Below, piece by piece: positions 27,800 through 36,286 of a DNA stretch of 64,000 nt. The stretch's first letter is position 1. The number at the start of each line of letters is the position of its first letter. The notes beneath the pieces were generated by a model, which had not been told where the DNA came from, made no database searches, and worked only from the letters and a program-made list of their open reading frames with translations. A program made the position numbers and the translations under genes. This DNA comes from Bradyrhizobium sp. 138. GTDB lineage: Bacteria; Pseudomonadota; Alphaproteobacteria; Rhizobiales; Xanthobacteraceae. The stretch covers positions 62,001-126,000 of the forward strand of contig NZ_JADPKT010000055.1 in the NCBI RefSeq assembly GCF_023074075.1, given 5' to 3'.

Positions 27800-27894
27800 G
27801 GCCCGGTCCCATGGATTGATTCTCACATAATCATGCCGCCTGAAACGCCAAACGTTCCATGCGAGCTGGTCCTGCAACCGGTGTTTCCATGGTC

Positions 27895-27919
27895 GGAACT
27901 TTAAAACCTGCGGCAAGTT
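27895..27919 (+). promoter_or_regulatory. EcfG-like promoter of the DUF3309 peptide gene
   Basis: GGAAC at 27895-27899, a 16-base spacer, and AGTT at 27916-27919; the first base of the -10 element is the least conserved in EcfG promoters. The start codon lies 60 bases downstream. Orientation is right; a single-base departure from consensus lowers confidence. Confidence 0.45.
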
Positions 27920-27979
27920 GCCCTCGCACCAAGGGACAGGTGCAACGACCCTTTCAACAAAGGGCTGGAGGAGACTCGC

Positions 27980-28144
27980 ATGTCAATCGGTACGATCATC
28001 CTGATCATCCTGGTCATCGCCCTGCTTGGCGGCTTCAGCGGCATCGGCGGCGGCCCGTTCTATGGCACCGGCTATTACGGCGGCGGCGGCCTCGGGCTCG
28101 TCATCGTCATTCTGCTGATCCTGCTGCTGATGGGACGGATCTAG
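27980..28144 (+). CDS. DUF3309-type small glycine-rich membrane peptide
   Basis: A 54-residue peptide with a very strong ribosome-binding site (CTGGAGGAGAC, about 6 bases before ATG). It has an N-terminal hydrophobic helix (MSIGTIILIILVIALLGGF), a Gly/Tyr-rich middle (GIGGGPFYGTGYYGGGG) and a second hydrophobic helix (LGLVIVILLILLLMGRI). This layout is that of DUF3309 proteins of Rhizobiales, whose function is unknown. It is too short for common length cut-offs and is easily missed. It is monocistronic, preceded by an EcfG-like promoter and followed within 11 bases by an intergenic repeat able to form hairpins. Confidence 0.82.
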   Translation: MSIGTIILIILVIALLGGFSGIGGGPFYGTGYYGGGGLGLVIVILLILLLMGRI

Positions 28145-28154
28145 CACGAGGCCT

Positions 28155-28292
28155 CGTAGGGTGGGTTAGCCCTGCAGATGCGCAAAGCGCATCTGCGCGG
28201 CGTAACCCACCTCTTTGGTTTCCGCAGCGACAGAAGTGGTGGGTTACGTCGGCGGACTGCGCTTCGCGCAGCCGCCGTCTAACCCACCCTAC
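28155..28292. repeat. Intergenic repeat (GTAGGGTGGGTTAG family), copy 1
   Basis: Bounded by CGTAGGGTGGGTTAG and its inverse CTAACCCACCCTAC (28279-28292). Two internal hairpins are seen (GCAGATGCGC-AAA-GCGCATCTGC type, and GGCGGACTGCGC facing GCGCAGCCGCC). It lies between the DUF3309 gene and ligD; its right end contains the ligD stop codon. Related elements occur at 31985-32098 and 59379-59471. Confidence 0.8.
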
Positions 28293-30958
28293 TTCATCTT
28301 CCCCGCAAGCTTCTTGATCGCCGCCTTGATCGATGCGGCCGCACCCTCATAGCCCTCCCACGCCTTCGATCGCGGCAGCAAGCCGGGCACGGTTCGCAGC
28401 GTGTAGCGCTTCGGATCGAGATCGCTCTTCACCTGCGCCCAGGTGACCGGCATTGACACCGTGGCACCGGCGCGCGCCCGCGGCGACAGCGGCGCCACCG
28501 CCGTCGACATGCGGTCGTTGCGCAGGTAATCGAGAAATATCTTTCCCTTGCGCAGCTTCTTCGACATGTTGAGCAGATAGCGCTCGGGATCGTCATCGGC
28601 CATCCACTGGCAGACGCCTTGCGCGAAGGCCTTGGCTTCCTTCCAGCTCACCTTGTCGCGTGCGCCGTGAAGCAGCGGCACGACGACATGCAGGCCCTTG
28701 CCGCCGGTGGTCTTGCAGAAGCTCTCCATGCCGATGTCGGTCAGCCGCTGCCGCATCTCCTTGGCCGCCTCGACGACGTCGGCGAACTCGACATCGGGCG
28801 CCGGATCGAGATCGAACACCAGCCGGCCCGGCGTATCATAAGCGTTGGGCGCGCAATTCCAGGGATGCAGTTCGACGCCACCGATCTGCGCAACGGCCGC
28901 GAGCCCTTCGATCCGATCGATTTGCAAATACGGCTTGCGGTCGCCGGAGACCCGCGCCAGTTCCAGAAGGTTCGACGTCCCCTGCATGGCATGACGCTGA
29001 AAGAACCTTTCGCCGCCGATACCATCGGGCGCACGCACGATCGAGCACGGGCGGCCCTTCAGATGTTCGATCATCCAGGTCCCGACCGCCTCGAAATAGC
29101 GGGCGAGATCAAGCTTCGTCACGCTCTCGCCATCACCGCCATCCGGCCAGAGCTCCTTGTCCGGCTTGGAGATGACGACACCCATCACCTCGGCCGTGCC
29201 GGCGTCCTTCGACCGCTTGGCCGTCTTCGCCACGCGCTTGCTGACTGTGGGCTCGGCGAGCTCGGTGTCGACAGGTGTTTCCGCCTCGACCTCCTCGGCC
29301 GGCTTGTCCTGCCGCAAGCCCTTGAACGCCGCCTGGCGGATATTGCCGTCGGCGGTGAAGCCGGCGAACTCGATTTCGGCGACCAGCTCCGGCTTCAGCC
29401 AATGCACGTCCCGCGTCTTCTTCGGCGCGTTCTTGCCGCCGAAGGGACTCTCCTTGGTCGCCATGGCCTTCAAGGACGGCATGATGCGCTTGACCTTGTC
29501 GGCACCGAAGCCGGTGCCGACCATGCCGACGAAGACGAGATGATCGCCGCGATGCACGCCGGCCATCAGCGAGCGGAATTTGCCATTGGTGGTCTTGTAG
29601 CCGCCGATCACGACCTCATGGCCGGCGCGGCATTTGGCCTTGGTCCAGCTCTCGGTGCGCCCCGAACGATAGGGCGCATCCAGCTTCTTCGACACCACGC
29701 CTTCCAGCTCGAGCTTGCAGGCCGATTGCAGCACCGCATCGCCGCCGCTCTCGAAATGCTCGACATAGCGGATTTGGGTCGATTTCCGCTTGCGCTTGTC
29801 CAGCAGCTTCTTGAGCAGGGCCTTGCGCTCGCCGAGCGGCAGCCGGCGGTAATCCTGGCCCTCCGCGAAGAGTAGATCGAACGCAAAGAAGATGAGCTCG
29901 TCGGTCTTGCCGTCGGACAATGCGGCCTGCAGCGAGGAGAAGTTAGGCGCGCCGTTGTGGTCGAGCGCGACGATCTCGCCGTCGATCATCACGTCCGGCA
30001 GCGCAGCCGCTTCCTTGGCAATGGAGCCAAACTTGCCGGTCCAGTCGAGACCCTTGCGCGTCTTCAGCGCCGCCTCGCCATCCTCGACCCGAAGCTGCAC
30101 CCGATAGCCGTCGAACTTGATCTCGTGGCACCAGCCCTCGCCGGGCGGCGGTCGCTCGACCAGCGTACAGAGCTGCGGCGCCACGAAGTCCGGCATCTCG
30201 GCGACCTTCTTCGCACTTGTCGCTGTCGTCGCCTGCTTCCTTGCCGACTTGCCGGCCTTCAATGCCGTGCGCGGCGCCGGCTTGACCGTCCGCCCTTTCG
30301 TCTCCTCCGCGCGATTGGACTGCCAGACGGCGTCGGCCTTGCCTTTGGCACCTTTCGCCAGCATGAACGGTTTCGGCGCGCGGCCTTTGCCTTCGGCGAT
30401 CTGCTCCATCGCGCGGCCCGAGGCGACCGATTTATCTTCGTCGAGAATGTCGTTGTCCTTGCCCTCACGGACAAATTCGTCGCGATGCTTGATCAGCAGC
30501 CAGTTGGTGCGCTTTTCGCCACCGCGGTTGCGCATGCGCACCAGCACCCAGCTGCCGTGCAGCTTGTCGCCATGCAGGGTGAACTTCAAATCGCCTTTCT
30601 TGAATCCGCGCTCGGCGTCTTCCGATTCCCAGGTGCCGCGGTCCCACAGCATCACCGTGCCGCCGCCATACTGCCCTTCCGGAATCGTGCCTTCGAAATC
30701 GCCGTAGTCGAGCGGGTGGTCTTCCACCTCGACCGCCAGCCGCTTGTCGTGCGGATCGAGCGAGGGTCCTTTCGTCACGGCCCAGGACTTGAACACGCCG
30801 TCGAATTCGAGCCTGAGATCGTAGTGCAGCCGGCTCGCATCGTGCTTCTGGATCACGAAGCGCCGCTGCTTCGACGGCGCCACTGCGGTCTTGCCCGACG
30901 GCTCGGGCGTCTTCTCGAAGTCACGCTTCTGTCGGTAGGTGGAGAGTTTTTGCAGCAC
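28289..30958 (-). CDS. ligD: ATP-dependent DNA ligase D (phosphoesterase-ligase-polymerase)
   Basis: Main end-joining enzyme working with Ku. 889 residues from GTG 30958; the frame is open much further upstream but that part overlaps ku and is non-coding in character. Order of domains: 3'-phosphoesterase (RFVIQKHDASRLHYDLRLEF, GTIPEGQYGGGTVMLWDRG, residues ~35-190); ATP-dependent ligase with the adenylated lysine in CHEIKFDGYRVQLR (about Lys281); C-terminal primase-like polymerase with FDLDPAPDVEFADVVEAA near residue 715 and SMPVTWAQV near the end. This order (PE-LIG-POL) is common in rhizobia. It is divergent from ku, sharing a symmetric promoter. The stop codon is supplied by an intergenic repeat. 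Confidence 0.93.
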   Translation of the reverse strand: MLQKLSTYRQKRDFEKTPEPSGKTAVAPSKQRRFVIQKHDASRLHYDLRLEFDGVFKSWAVTKGPSLDPHDKRLAVEVEDHPLDYGDFEGTIPEGQYGGGTVMLWDRGTWESEDAERGFKKGDLKFTLHGDKLHGSWVLVRMRNRGGEKRTNWLLIKHRDEFVREGKDNDILDEDKSVASGRAMEQIAEGKGRAPKPFMLAKGAKGKADAVWQSNRAEETKGRTVKPAPRTALKAGKSARKQATTATSAKKVAEMPDFVAPQLCTLVERPPPGEGWCHEIKFDGYRVQLRVEDGEAALKTRKGLDWTGKFGSIAKEAAALPDVMIDGEIVALDHNGAPNFSSLQAALSDGKTDELIFFAFDLLFAEGQDYRRLPLGERKALLKKLLDKRKRKSTQIRYVEHFESGGDAVLQSACKLELEGVVSKKLDAPYRSGRTESWTKAKCRAGHEVVIGGYKTTNGKFRSLMAGVHRGDHLVFVGMVGTGFGADKVKRIMPSLKAMATKESPFGGKNAPKKTRDVHWLKPELVAEIEFAGFTADGNIRQAAFKGLRQDKPAEEVEAETPVDTELAEPTVSKRVAKTAKRSKDAGTAEVMGVVISKPDKELWPDGGDGESVTKLDLARYFEAVGTWMIEHLKGRPCSIVRAPDGIGGERFFQRHAMQGTSNLLELARVSGDRKPYLQIDRIEGLAAVAQIGGVELHPWNCAPNAYDTPGRLVFDLDPAPDVEFADVVEAAKEMRQRLTDIGMESFCKTTGGKGLHVVVPLLHGARDKVSWKEAKAFAQGVCQWMADDDPERYLLNMSKKLRKGKIFLDYLRNDRMSTAVAPLSPRARAGATVSMPVTWAQVKSDLDPKRYTLRTVPGLLPRSKAWEGYEGAAASIKAAIKKLAGKMK

Positions 30959-31013
30959 GACCGGTCCCGCTTCTCTTTCAGCATTCGAGCCTATCACGGC
31001 CAAAGTCCCGTCC

Positions 31014-31046
31014 GGAACCAAAACCCTATGGGAGGGTTGGGGTTCC
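31014..31046. promoter_or_regulatory. Symmetric overlapping EcfG-like promoters for ku (+) and ligD (-)
   Basis: Plus strand: GGAAC 31014-31018, 16 bases, GGTT 31035-31038. Minus strand: GGAAC 31046-31042, 16 bases, GGTT 31025-31022. Both have the same spacer and same -10 variant, so the two promoters interlock within 33 bp. The expected 5' leaders are about 30 bases (ku) and 55 bases (ligD). The -10 differs from CGTT in its first, weakly conserved base. Confidence 0.5.
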
Positions 31047-31075
31047 AAAACGCCTTGAGAACGCTGGAGAATGGA

Positions 31076-31960
31076 ATGGCCCCGCGCGCCTATTGGAAGG
31101 GAACGTTGAAGCTGTCGCTGGTCAGTTGCCCGGTCGTGCTTTATCCGGCGACCACGGCGGCCGAGAAGACGCGATTTCACCTGATCAACCGCGAGACCGG
31201 GAACCGGCTCAAGCAGCAGATGATCGATGTCGAGACCGGCGACGTCGTCGAGAGCGACCAGAAGGGCCGCGGCTACGAACTGCGCAAGGGCAAATATGTC
31301 GAGATCGAACCAGAGGAGCTCGAGGCGGTCCAGATCGAGAGCAACCACACCATCGACATCGAGAGCTTCGTGCCGAGCGAGGAGATCGACCAGCGCTATC
31401 TCAACCATCCCTACTACATAGCGCCCGACGGCAAGGCCGCGGTCGACGCGTTCGCGGTGATCCGCGACGCCATGAAGGACCAGGAGCGCGTGGCGCTCGC
31501 CAAGATCGTGCTCACCAACCGCGAACACATCATGGCGATCGAGCCGCTCGGCAAAGGCCTGCTCGGCACCACGCTGCGCTTTCCTTACGAGCTGCGCGAC
31601 GAGAGCGAGTTCTTCGGGGACATCAAGAGCCCGAAGATCACCAAGGACATGGTCGAGCTCGCCGGCCACATCCTGCACTCCAAAGCCTCGCATTTCGATC
31701 CCGGCAAGTTCAAGGACGAGTACGAGAACGCGCTGAAGGCGCTGGTGAAGCGCAAGGCCAGCGGCAAGACGATCGAGCTGCCCGAACCCGAGGAGCGGCC
31801 GAGCAACGTCGTCAGCCTGATGGACGCGCTGAAGCAGAGCCTGAAGGGGCGTGGCGGGAAAAAGACGGCGGCGAAGTCGCACGCGCGCCGCGCGACGGTA
31901 CGGCAACGCGCCGCCAGGAAGACGCACCGTTCGCCGACGCGGCACAGGAAGGCGGGTTGA
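31076..31960 (+). CDS. ku: Ku homodimeric DNA-end-binding protein
   Basis: Binds double-strand break ends and recruits LigD for non-homologous end joining. 294 residues from ATG 31076 (MAPRAYWKGTLKLSLVSCPVVLYPAT), with GGAGA just upstream; the frame is open far to the left but overlaps ligD. The Ku core is clear: FHLINRETGNRLKQQMIDVETGDVV, RGYELRKGKYVEIEPEELEAV and DPGKFKDEYENALKALVKRK. The C-terminal tail is rich in Lys, Arg and Ala (from about residue 255), as in other bacterial Ku proteins, where it aids DNA binding and threading. Divergent from ligD. Rhizobia often carry several ku genes; others would lie outside. Confidence 0.95.
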   Translation: MAPRAYWKGTLKLSLVSCPVVLYPATTAAEKTRFHLINRETGNRLKQQMIDVETGDVVESDQKGRGYELRKGKYVEIEPEELEAVQIESNHTIDIESFVPSEEIDQRYLNHPYYIAPDGKAAVDAFAVIRDAMKDQERVALAKIVLTNREHIMAIEPLGKGLLGTTLRFPYELRDESEFFGDIKSPKITKDMVELAGHILHSKASHFDPGKFKDEYENALKALVKRKASGKTIELPEPEERPSNVVSLMDALKQSLKGRGGKKTAAKSHARRATVRQRAARKTHRSPTRHRKAG

Positions 31961-31984
31961 GGAGACTGCTCGCCCAGCACTCGG

Positions 31985-32098
31985 TTTCGTAGGGTGGGCA
32001 AAGTTTCGTAGGGTGGGCAAAGGCGCGTAAGCGCCGTGCCCACCAACCTTCCATGATCGCGATGGATGGTGGGCACGCTTCGCTTTGCCCACCCTACG
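31985..32098. repeat. Intergenic repeat (GTAGGGTGGGCAAAG family), copy 2, with a 19-bp tandem duplication
   Basis: The element runs from CGTAGGGTGGGCAAAGGCGC (from 32007) to the inverse CTTTGCCCACCCTACGG (ending about 32098). Directly at its left edge a 19-bp unit (31985-32003) is repeated exactly at 32004-32022. It fills the convergent space between ku and kdpE. Confidence 0.8.
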
Positions 32099-32120
32099 GC
32101 TTCTCACGATGAGGAGATGG

Positions 32121-32810
32121 CTAATCCCCCGCCTTCAACCGGTATCCGATCCCCGTTTCCGTCAGCACGTATTGCGGCCGTTCCGGGTCGGCTTCGATCT
32201 TCTGGCGGAGCTGGCGGACATAGACGCGCAGATATTGCGCATCCGTCAGTTCGTCCCACAACTCCCTCAGCAGGAAGCGGTGGGTGAGCACCTTGCCGGC
32301 GTGCTGCACGAGCACGCGCAGAAGATCGTATTCCCTCGGCGACAGCTTGACGTCACGATTCCCGACCTTGACGACGCGGCGGACGAGATCGACCGAGAGA
32401 TCGCCGGTGCGAAATACCGGGCGCTCCCCCTGCACCTGGAGCTGGTGGCGCAGCGCGGCGCGCAGACGGGCCAGCAGTTCGTCCATGCCGAACGGCTTGG
32501 TCAGATAGTCGTCGGCTCCGAGATCGAGCGCCTGCACCTTGCCGGCCTCGTCGCCGCGGCTCGACAGCACCACGATCGGCACGCTCTCGTTGCGGGCGCG
32601 GATGGTGCGCAGCAGCTCGTGTCCCTGAACGTCGGGCAGGCCGAGATCGAGAATGATCAGCGCCGGCGCTTCCTCGAGCTTTTCCAGCGCAATCTTGCCG
32701 TTCGACGCCTCCAGGATTTCATAGCCCTGCGTCGTCAGGCCCATCCGCAGCAGTTTGCGGATCGGCGGCTCGTCGTCGATGACCAGGACCTTGATCGGCG
32801 CAGCGCTCAT
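32121..32810 (-). CDS. kdpE: Response regulator KdpE
   Basis: OmpR/PhoB-family regulator, 229 residues. The receiver domain has the acidic pair in VLVIDDEPPIRKLLRMGL and the phospho-acceptor in LIILDLGLPDVQG near residue 52; LTKPFGMDELLARLRA is the usual conserved Lys region. The C-terminal winged helix includes LSPREYDLLRVLVQHAGKVLTHRFLLRELW and YLRVYVRQLRQKIE. It is phosphorylated by KdpD and activates kdp transcription under potassium limitation. Its ATG overlaps the kdpD stop by four bases. It is the last gene of the kdp operon. Confidence 0.95.
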   Translation of the reverse strand: MSAAPIKVLVIDDEPPIRKLLRMGLTTQGYEILEASNGKIALEKLEEAPALIILDLGLPDVQGHELLRTIRARNESVPIVVLSSRGDEAGKVQALDLGADDYLTKPFGMDELLARLRAALRHQLQVQGERPVFRTGDLSVDLVRRVVKVGNRDVKLSPREYDLLRVLVQHAGKVLTHRFLLRELWDELTDAQYLRVYVRQLRQKIEADPERPQYVLTETGIGYRLKAGD

Positions 32811-35530
32811 GCGGCGGTATCCAATGCGCGGCCTTCTGCCGGAACGGGAAGACGGATGGTGAGGACGGCGCCATTCCGGTCGCTGCGGTTGGCGGCCGAG
32901 ATCGTTCCGCGCATCGCCTCGACGAAACCGCGGGAGATGGCGAGGCCGAGGCCTGTGCCGGGGCGGATATGATCGCCCTTCTGCGCGCGGTAGAACTTGT
33001 CGAACACGCTCTCGAGCTCGTCGGGCGGAATGCCGGCCCCCTCGTCCGCGATCTCGATCACGACATGAGCGCTATCACGCCGGCTGCGGATCGAAACCGT
33101 GGTATCGGGCGGCGAATATTTTGCGGCGTTGTCGAGCAGGTTGAACAGAACCTGCTCGAACAGCACGGCATCGAGCTGGAGCATCGGCAGATCGGCGGCC
33201 AGCACCAGCTCGACCTTGTGGCTGTCAAGGATCTTGGCTGCCCTCCGCAGCGCGCTGCCGACGATCTCGCCGAGATCGTGCAGCGCAGTGTTGGGCACGA
33301 TGGCGCCGGATTCGAGCTTGGTCATGTCGAGCAGGTTGGCGATGAAGCGATTGAGCCGCTCGGATTCGTCGATGACGGTCGCGAGCAGGTCGCGCTTCTC
33401 GGTGTCGGACAAGGCCCCGGCGAGATCGCGCATGGTGGAGGCCGCCCCCAGCACCGACGCGAGCGGCGTCTTCAAATCGTGCGAGATCGAGGTCAGGAGC
33501 GCCGAGCGCAAGCGCTCGGATTCGACGGTGCGCTTGACGCGGTCCATGTCCTCGACCAGCAGCACGCGCTCGATCGCCAGCGCGCCCTGGTCGACCAGCG
33601 CATCCAGCAGCCGGCGCTGATCCGGCGTCAGCAGCGGCCCGGTGCGGTCATCGTCGATGCCGATGACGCCGATCGGGCCGCGCCCGGTGCGCATCGGCAG
33701 GAATAGCCGTTTTGCACCCGGCAGCGTATCCGAGCCACGGCCTGCGGGGCGGTCGTTGCTCCAGGCCCAGTTGGCCGCGGCGAGATCGGCCTGGTCGAGC
33801 TCGTCTTCGGGCGGGTAGCCGGATTTCACCGTGAGCAGGCCTTCTTCCGGCAGCAGCAGTACCACGCGCACCTTCAGCATCAGCGCGATCTGGTAGGCGG
33901 TCGCCCACAGCACGTCGTCGAGCGTGGCGGTGCCGGCGAGCTTGCGGCTGAAGGCATAGAGTTGCTCGGTCATCCTGATCCGGCCGATCGCGGCATCGGC
34001 CTGCGTACGCACACGCGCTGCGACATTGGAGACGATCATCGCCACCACCATGAACAGGATGAAGGCGGCGACGTTGGTCGGATCGGTGATCGTGAAGGTG
34101 TAGATCGGCGGAATAAAGAAGAAATTGTAGCAGAGCGAAGCCGCGACCGTCGCCAGCAGGGACGGCCATAGGCCGTAGCGCACGGCAACCGCGACGACCG
34201 AGGTCAGCAACACGAGGTCGACGTTTTCGAGGCCGAAACGGGGCTGGATCAGTTCGGCGGCGCCGAGGCCGATCAGCACGATCCCGAGCGCCTTGAGATA
34301 GGGCATGGCATCGAACGGCTCGGATCGCGCAGCGGTCTGCACCGCCGTCTTGGGTGCGTCCTCGGCCGGAAGCTCGTCGCCGGGGATGACGTGAACGCTG
34401 ATATTGCCCGCCCGGCGCACCAGATCATGCACGACCGAGCCGCGCGTCATCTCGAACCAGCGCGAGCGGGTCGACTTGCCGATCACGATCTGGGTGACGT
34501 TGTTGCCTTGCGCGAAATTGACGAGGTCGTCGGCGATGCGGCGGCCGACCGCGGGAATGGTCAGCGCCTCGCCGCCGAGCGATTCCGCGAGCCGCAGCGT
34601 ATCGGCCAGCCGGTCGCGCTGCTCGTCGGACAATTGCAGGGACCGCCGCGTCTCGATCGAGATCGCGGTGAACGGCGCGTGCAGCCGGTCGGCCAGCCGC
34701 TTGGTGTAGCGCACGAGGCCAGCCGCGCGCGGATCCTCGCTGACGCAGACGAGGATGCGCTCGCCCGCGGCCCAGGGTCCGGGAATCGCATTGGCTTGCA
34801 TGTGGGTGAGCAGCTGCTCGTCGACCCGCTCGGCGGTGCGCCGCAAGGCGAGCTCGCGCAACGCGGTCAGATTGCCCGGCGAGAAATAGTGCTCCAGCGC
34901 CCGCTCGGCCTGCTTGGGCACATAGACCTTGCCCTCCTTCAGACGCTGGATCAGATCGTCAGGCGTGAGGTCGATCAGCTCGATCGCATCGGCGCGGTCG
35001 AACACGGAATCGGGCACCGTCTCGCGCACCCGGACATGGGTGATCTGGGCGACGACGTCGTTCAGGCTCTCGATGTGCTGGATGTTGACGGCGGTGTAGA
35101 CGTCGATGCCGTGGGAGAGCAGCTCCTCCACGTCGAGATAACGCTTGGGGTGGCGACTGCCGGCCGCGTTGGTGTGGGCGAGCTCGTCGACCAACGCGAT
35201 TCCAGGCCGCCGCGCGATCACGGCATCGAGGTCCATCTCCTCGACGATCTGGCCGCGGTAGTCGAGCCGCTTGCGCGGGACCATTTCAAGCCCGCGTACC
35301 AACGCCTCGGTCTCGGCGCGGCCATGGGTTTCGACGAAGCCGACCACGACATCGATGCCAGCCTTGCGCCTGGCGTGGGCGCTCTGCAACATCTCGTAGG
35401 TCTTGCCGACGCCGGGCGCGGCGCCGACGAAGATCTTCAGCTTGCCGCTGACGCTCTCCTCCCGGCGCGCTGCCTCCAGCAGCGCTTCGGGCGACGGACG
35501 TTGTTCGGAATCGCGGCGCTCTCGGACCAT
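32807..35530 (-). CDS. kdpD: Sensor histidine kinase KdpD
   Basis: Membrane sensor of potassium need, 907 residues. Order: N-terminal KdpD domain with P-loop FVGAAPGVGKTYEML (residues ~30-240); universal-stress-like domain (GERILVCVSEDPRAAGLVRYTKRLADR, ~250-370); four membrane helices of the DUF4118 type (~400-500); a GAF-like domain; HisKA with the phospho-acceptor in SISHDLKTPLASVLGAAS (about His684); and an ATPase with LFNLLDNAAKYSPPDT and GTGLGLAISRGFVEAM. All modules of full-length KdpD are present. It starts 40 bases after kdpC and overlaps kdpE. Confidence 0.95.
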   Translation of the reverse strand: MVRERRDSEQRPSPEALLEAARREESVSGKLKIFVGAAPGVGKTYEMLQSAHARRKAGIDVVVGFVETHGRAETEALVRGLEMVPRKRLDYRGQIVEEMDLDAVIARRPGIALVDELAHTNAAGSRHPKRYLDVEELLSHGIDVYTAVNIQHIESLNDVVAQITHVRVRETVPDSVFDRADAIELIDLTPDDLIQRLKEGKVYVPKQAERALEHYFSPGNLTALRELALRRTAERVDEQLLTHMQANAIPGPWAAGERILVCVSEDPRAAGLVRYTKRLADRLHAPFTAISIETRRSLQLSDEQRDRLADTLRLAESLGGEALTIPAVGRRIADDLVNFAQGNNVTQIVIGKSTRSRWFEMTRGSVVHDLVRRAGNISVHVIPGDELPAEDAPKTAVQTAARSEPFDAMPYLKALGIVLIGLGAAELIQPRFGLENVDLVLLTSVVAVAVRYGLWPSLLATVAASLCYNFFFIPPIYTFTITDPTNVAAFILFMVVAMIVSNVAARVRTQADAAIGRIRMTEQLYAFSRKLAGTATLDDVLWATAYQIALMLKVRVVLLLPEEGLLTVKSGYPPEDELDQADLAAANWAWSNDRPAGRGSDTLPGAKRLFLPMRTGRGPIGVIGIDDDRTGPLLTPDQRRLLDALVDQGALAIERVLLVEDMDRVKRTVESERLRSALLTSISHDLKTPLASVLGAASTMRDLAGALSDTEKRDLLATVIDESERLNRFIANLLDMTKLESGAIVPNTALHDLGEIVGSALRRAAKILDSHKVELVLAADLPMLQLDAVLFEQVLFNLLDNAAKYSPPDTTVSIRSRRDSAHVVIEIADEGAGIPPDELESVFDKFYRAQKGDHIRPGTGLGLAISRGFVEAMRGTISAANRSDRNGAVLTIRLPVPAEGRALDTAA

Positions 35531-35570
35531 CAGGGCAATATAATCATCCGGGCATTCCCAGCCTAGACCG

Positions 35571-36176
35571 CTACTTCGCCGCCGCCCGATCGAGCGCGAG
35601 ATTCAGCGCCAGAACGTTAACCCTGGGTTCGCCGAGCAGGCCGAGCATTCGACCCTGAACGTTGGAAGCCACAAGCTGGCTCACGGCGTCTTCCGCCATA
35701 TTCCGCGCTTTCGCCACCCGCGCCACCTGGAATTGCGCCGCCTCCGGCGAGATATCTGGATCGAGACCGCTGGCCGAGGTCGTCACGAGGTCGACCGGGA
35801 CCGGCTGGTTCGGATTCTCTGCCTTGAGCTTGTCCACGTCGTCCTTCAGCCGGTCGGCCAGGGCCTTGCTGGTCGGGCCGAGATTGGAGCCGCCCGAATT
35901 GGCGGCGTTGTAGGGCGCCGGCACCGTCTTGGTCGAATCGTTCGGGTCCGGGGCGACCGTCGCCGAGGGACGGCCGTGGAAGTATTTGTCGTCCCTAAAC
36001 TCCTGCCCGATCAGGGCGGAGCCGATCACCTTGCCGTCCTTCTCGATCAGACTGCCTTGTGCCTGAGCGGGAAAGAACGTGCCGGCGATGGCCGTCATCG
36101 CGAGTGGATAGGCCAAGCCCGTGATGGCCGTGAGGACCAGCAAAAGAACGATAGCGGGGCGGATTTCTCTGAGCAT
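35571..36176 (-). CDS. kdpC: Potassium-transporting ATPase subunit C
   Basis: Single-pass membrane subunit that stabilises the KdpFABC complex and raises its affinity for ATP. 201 residues, with one N-terminal membrane helix (IRPAIVLLLVLTAITGLAYPLAMTAIAG) and a periplasm-facing soluble part including HGRPSATV, GGSNLGPTSKALADRL, and the C-terminal ASGLDPDISPEAAQFQVARVAKARN motif typical of KdpC. CTGGAGACC precedes the ATG. Unlike the tight spacing elsewhere in the operon, 110 bases separate it from kdpB, almost all occupied by a dispersed repeat. Confidence 0.95.
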   Translation of the reverse strand: MLREIRPAIVLLLVLTAITGLAYPLAMTAIAGTFFPAQAQGSLIEKDGKVIGSALIGQEFRDDKYFHGRPSATVAPDPNDSTKTVPAPYNAANSGGSNLGPTSKALADRLKDDVDKLKAENPNQPVPVDLVTTSASGLDPDISPEAAQFQVARVAKARNMAEDAVSQLVASNVQGRMLGLLGEPRVNVLALNLALDRAAAK

Positions 36177-36193
36177 GTTGGTCTCCAGTTATT

Positions 36194-36284
36194 CCGTCAT
36201 TGCGAGGAGCGAAGCGACGAAGCAATCCAGCCTGTCAGCGGATGCCGGCATTTCTGTATTGCTTCGCTTCGCTCGCAATGACGG
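36194..36284. repeat. Intergenic repeat (CCGTCATTGCGAG family) between kdpB and kdpC
   Basis: Begins CCGTCATTGCGAGGAGCGAAG and ends with the inverse CTTCGCTCGCAATGACGG, so the transcript can fold into one long hairpin. It fills the kdpB-kdpC gap nearly base to base. Relatives at 50601-50717 and 60925-61011 share the same termini. Confidence 0.85.
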
Positions 36285-36286
36285 GG

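Noticed and set aside
29957..31075. Long upstream extension of the ku frame
   Set aside because: It overlaps ligD completely; family-typical Ku begins MAPRAYWKG at 31076 after a ribosome-binding site.
30959..32107. Upstream extension of the ligD frame
   Set aside because: It lies antisense to ku and has no ligase-family similarity; the phosphoesterase domain begins shortly after GTG 30958.
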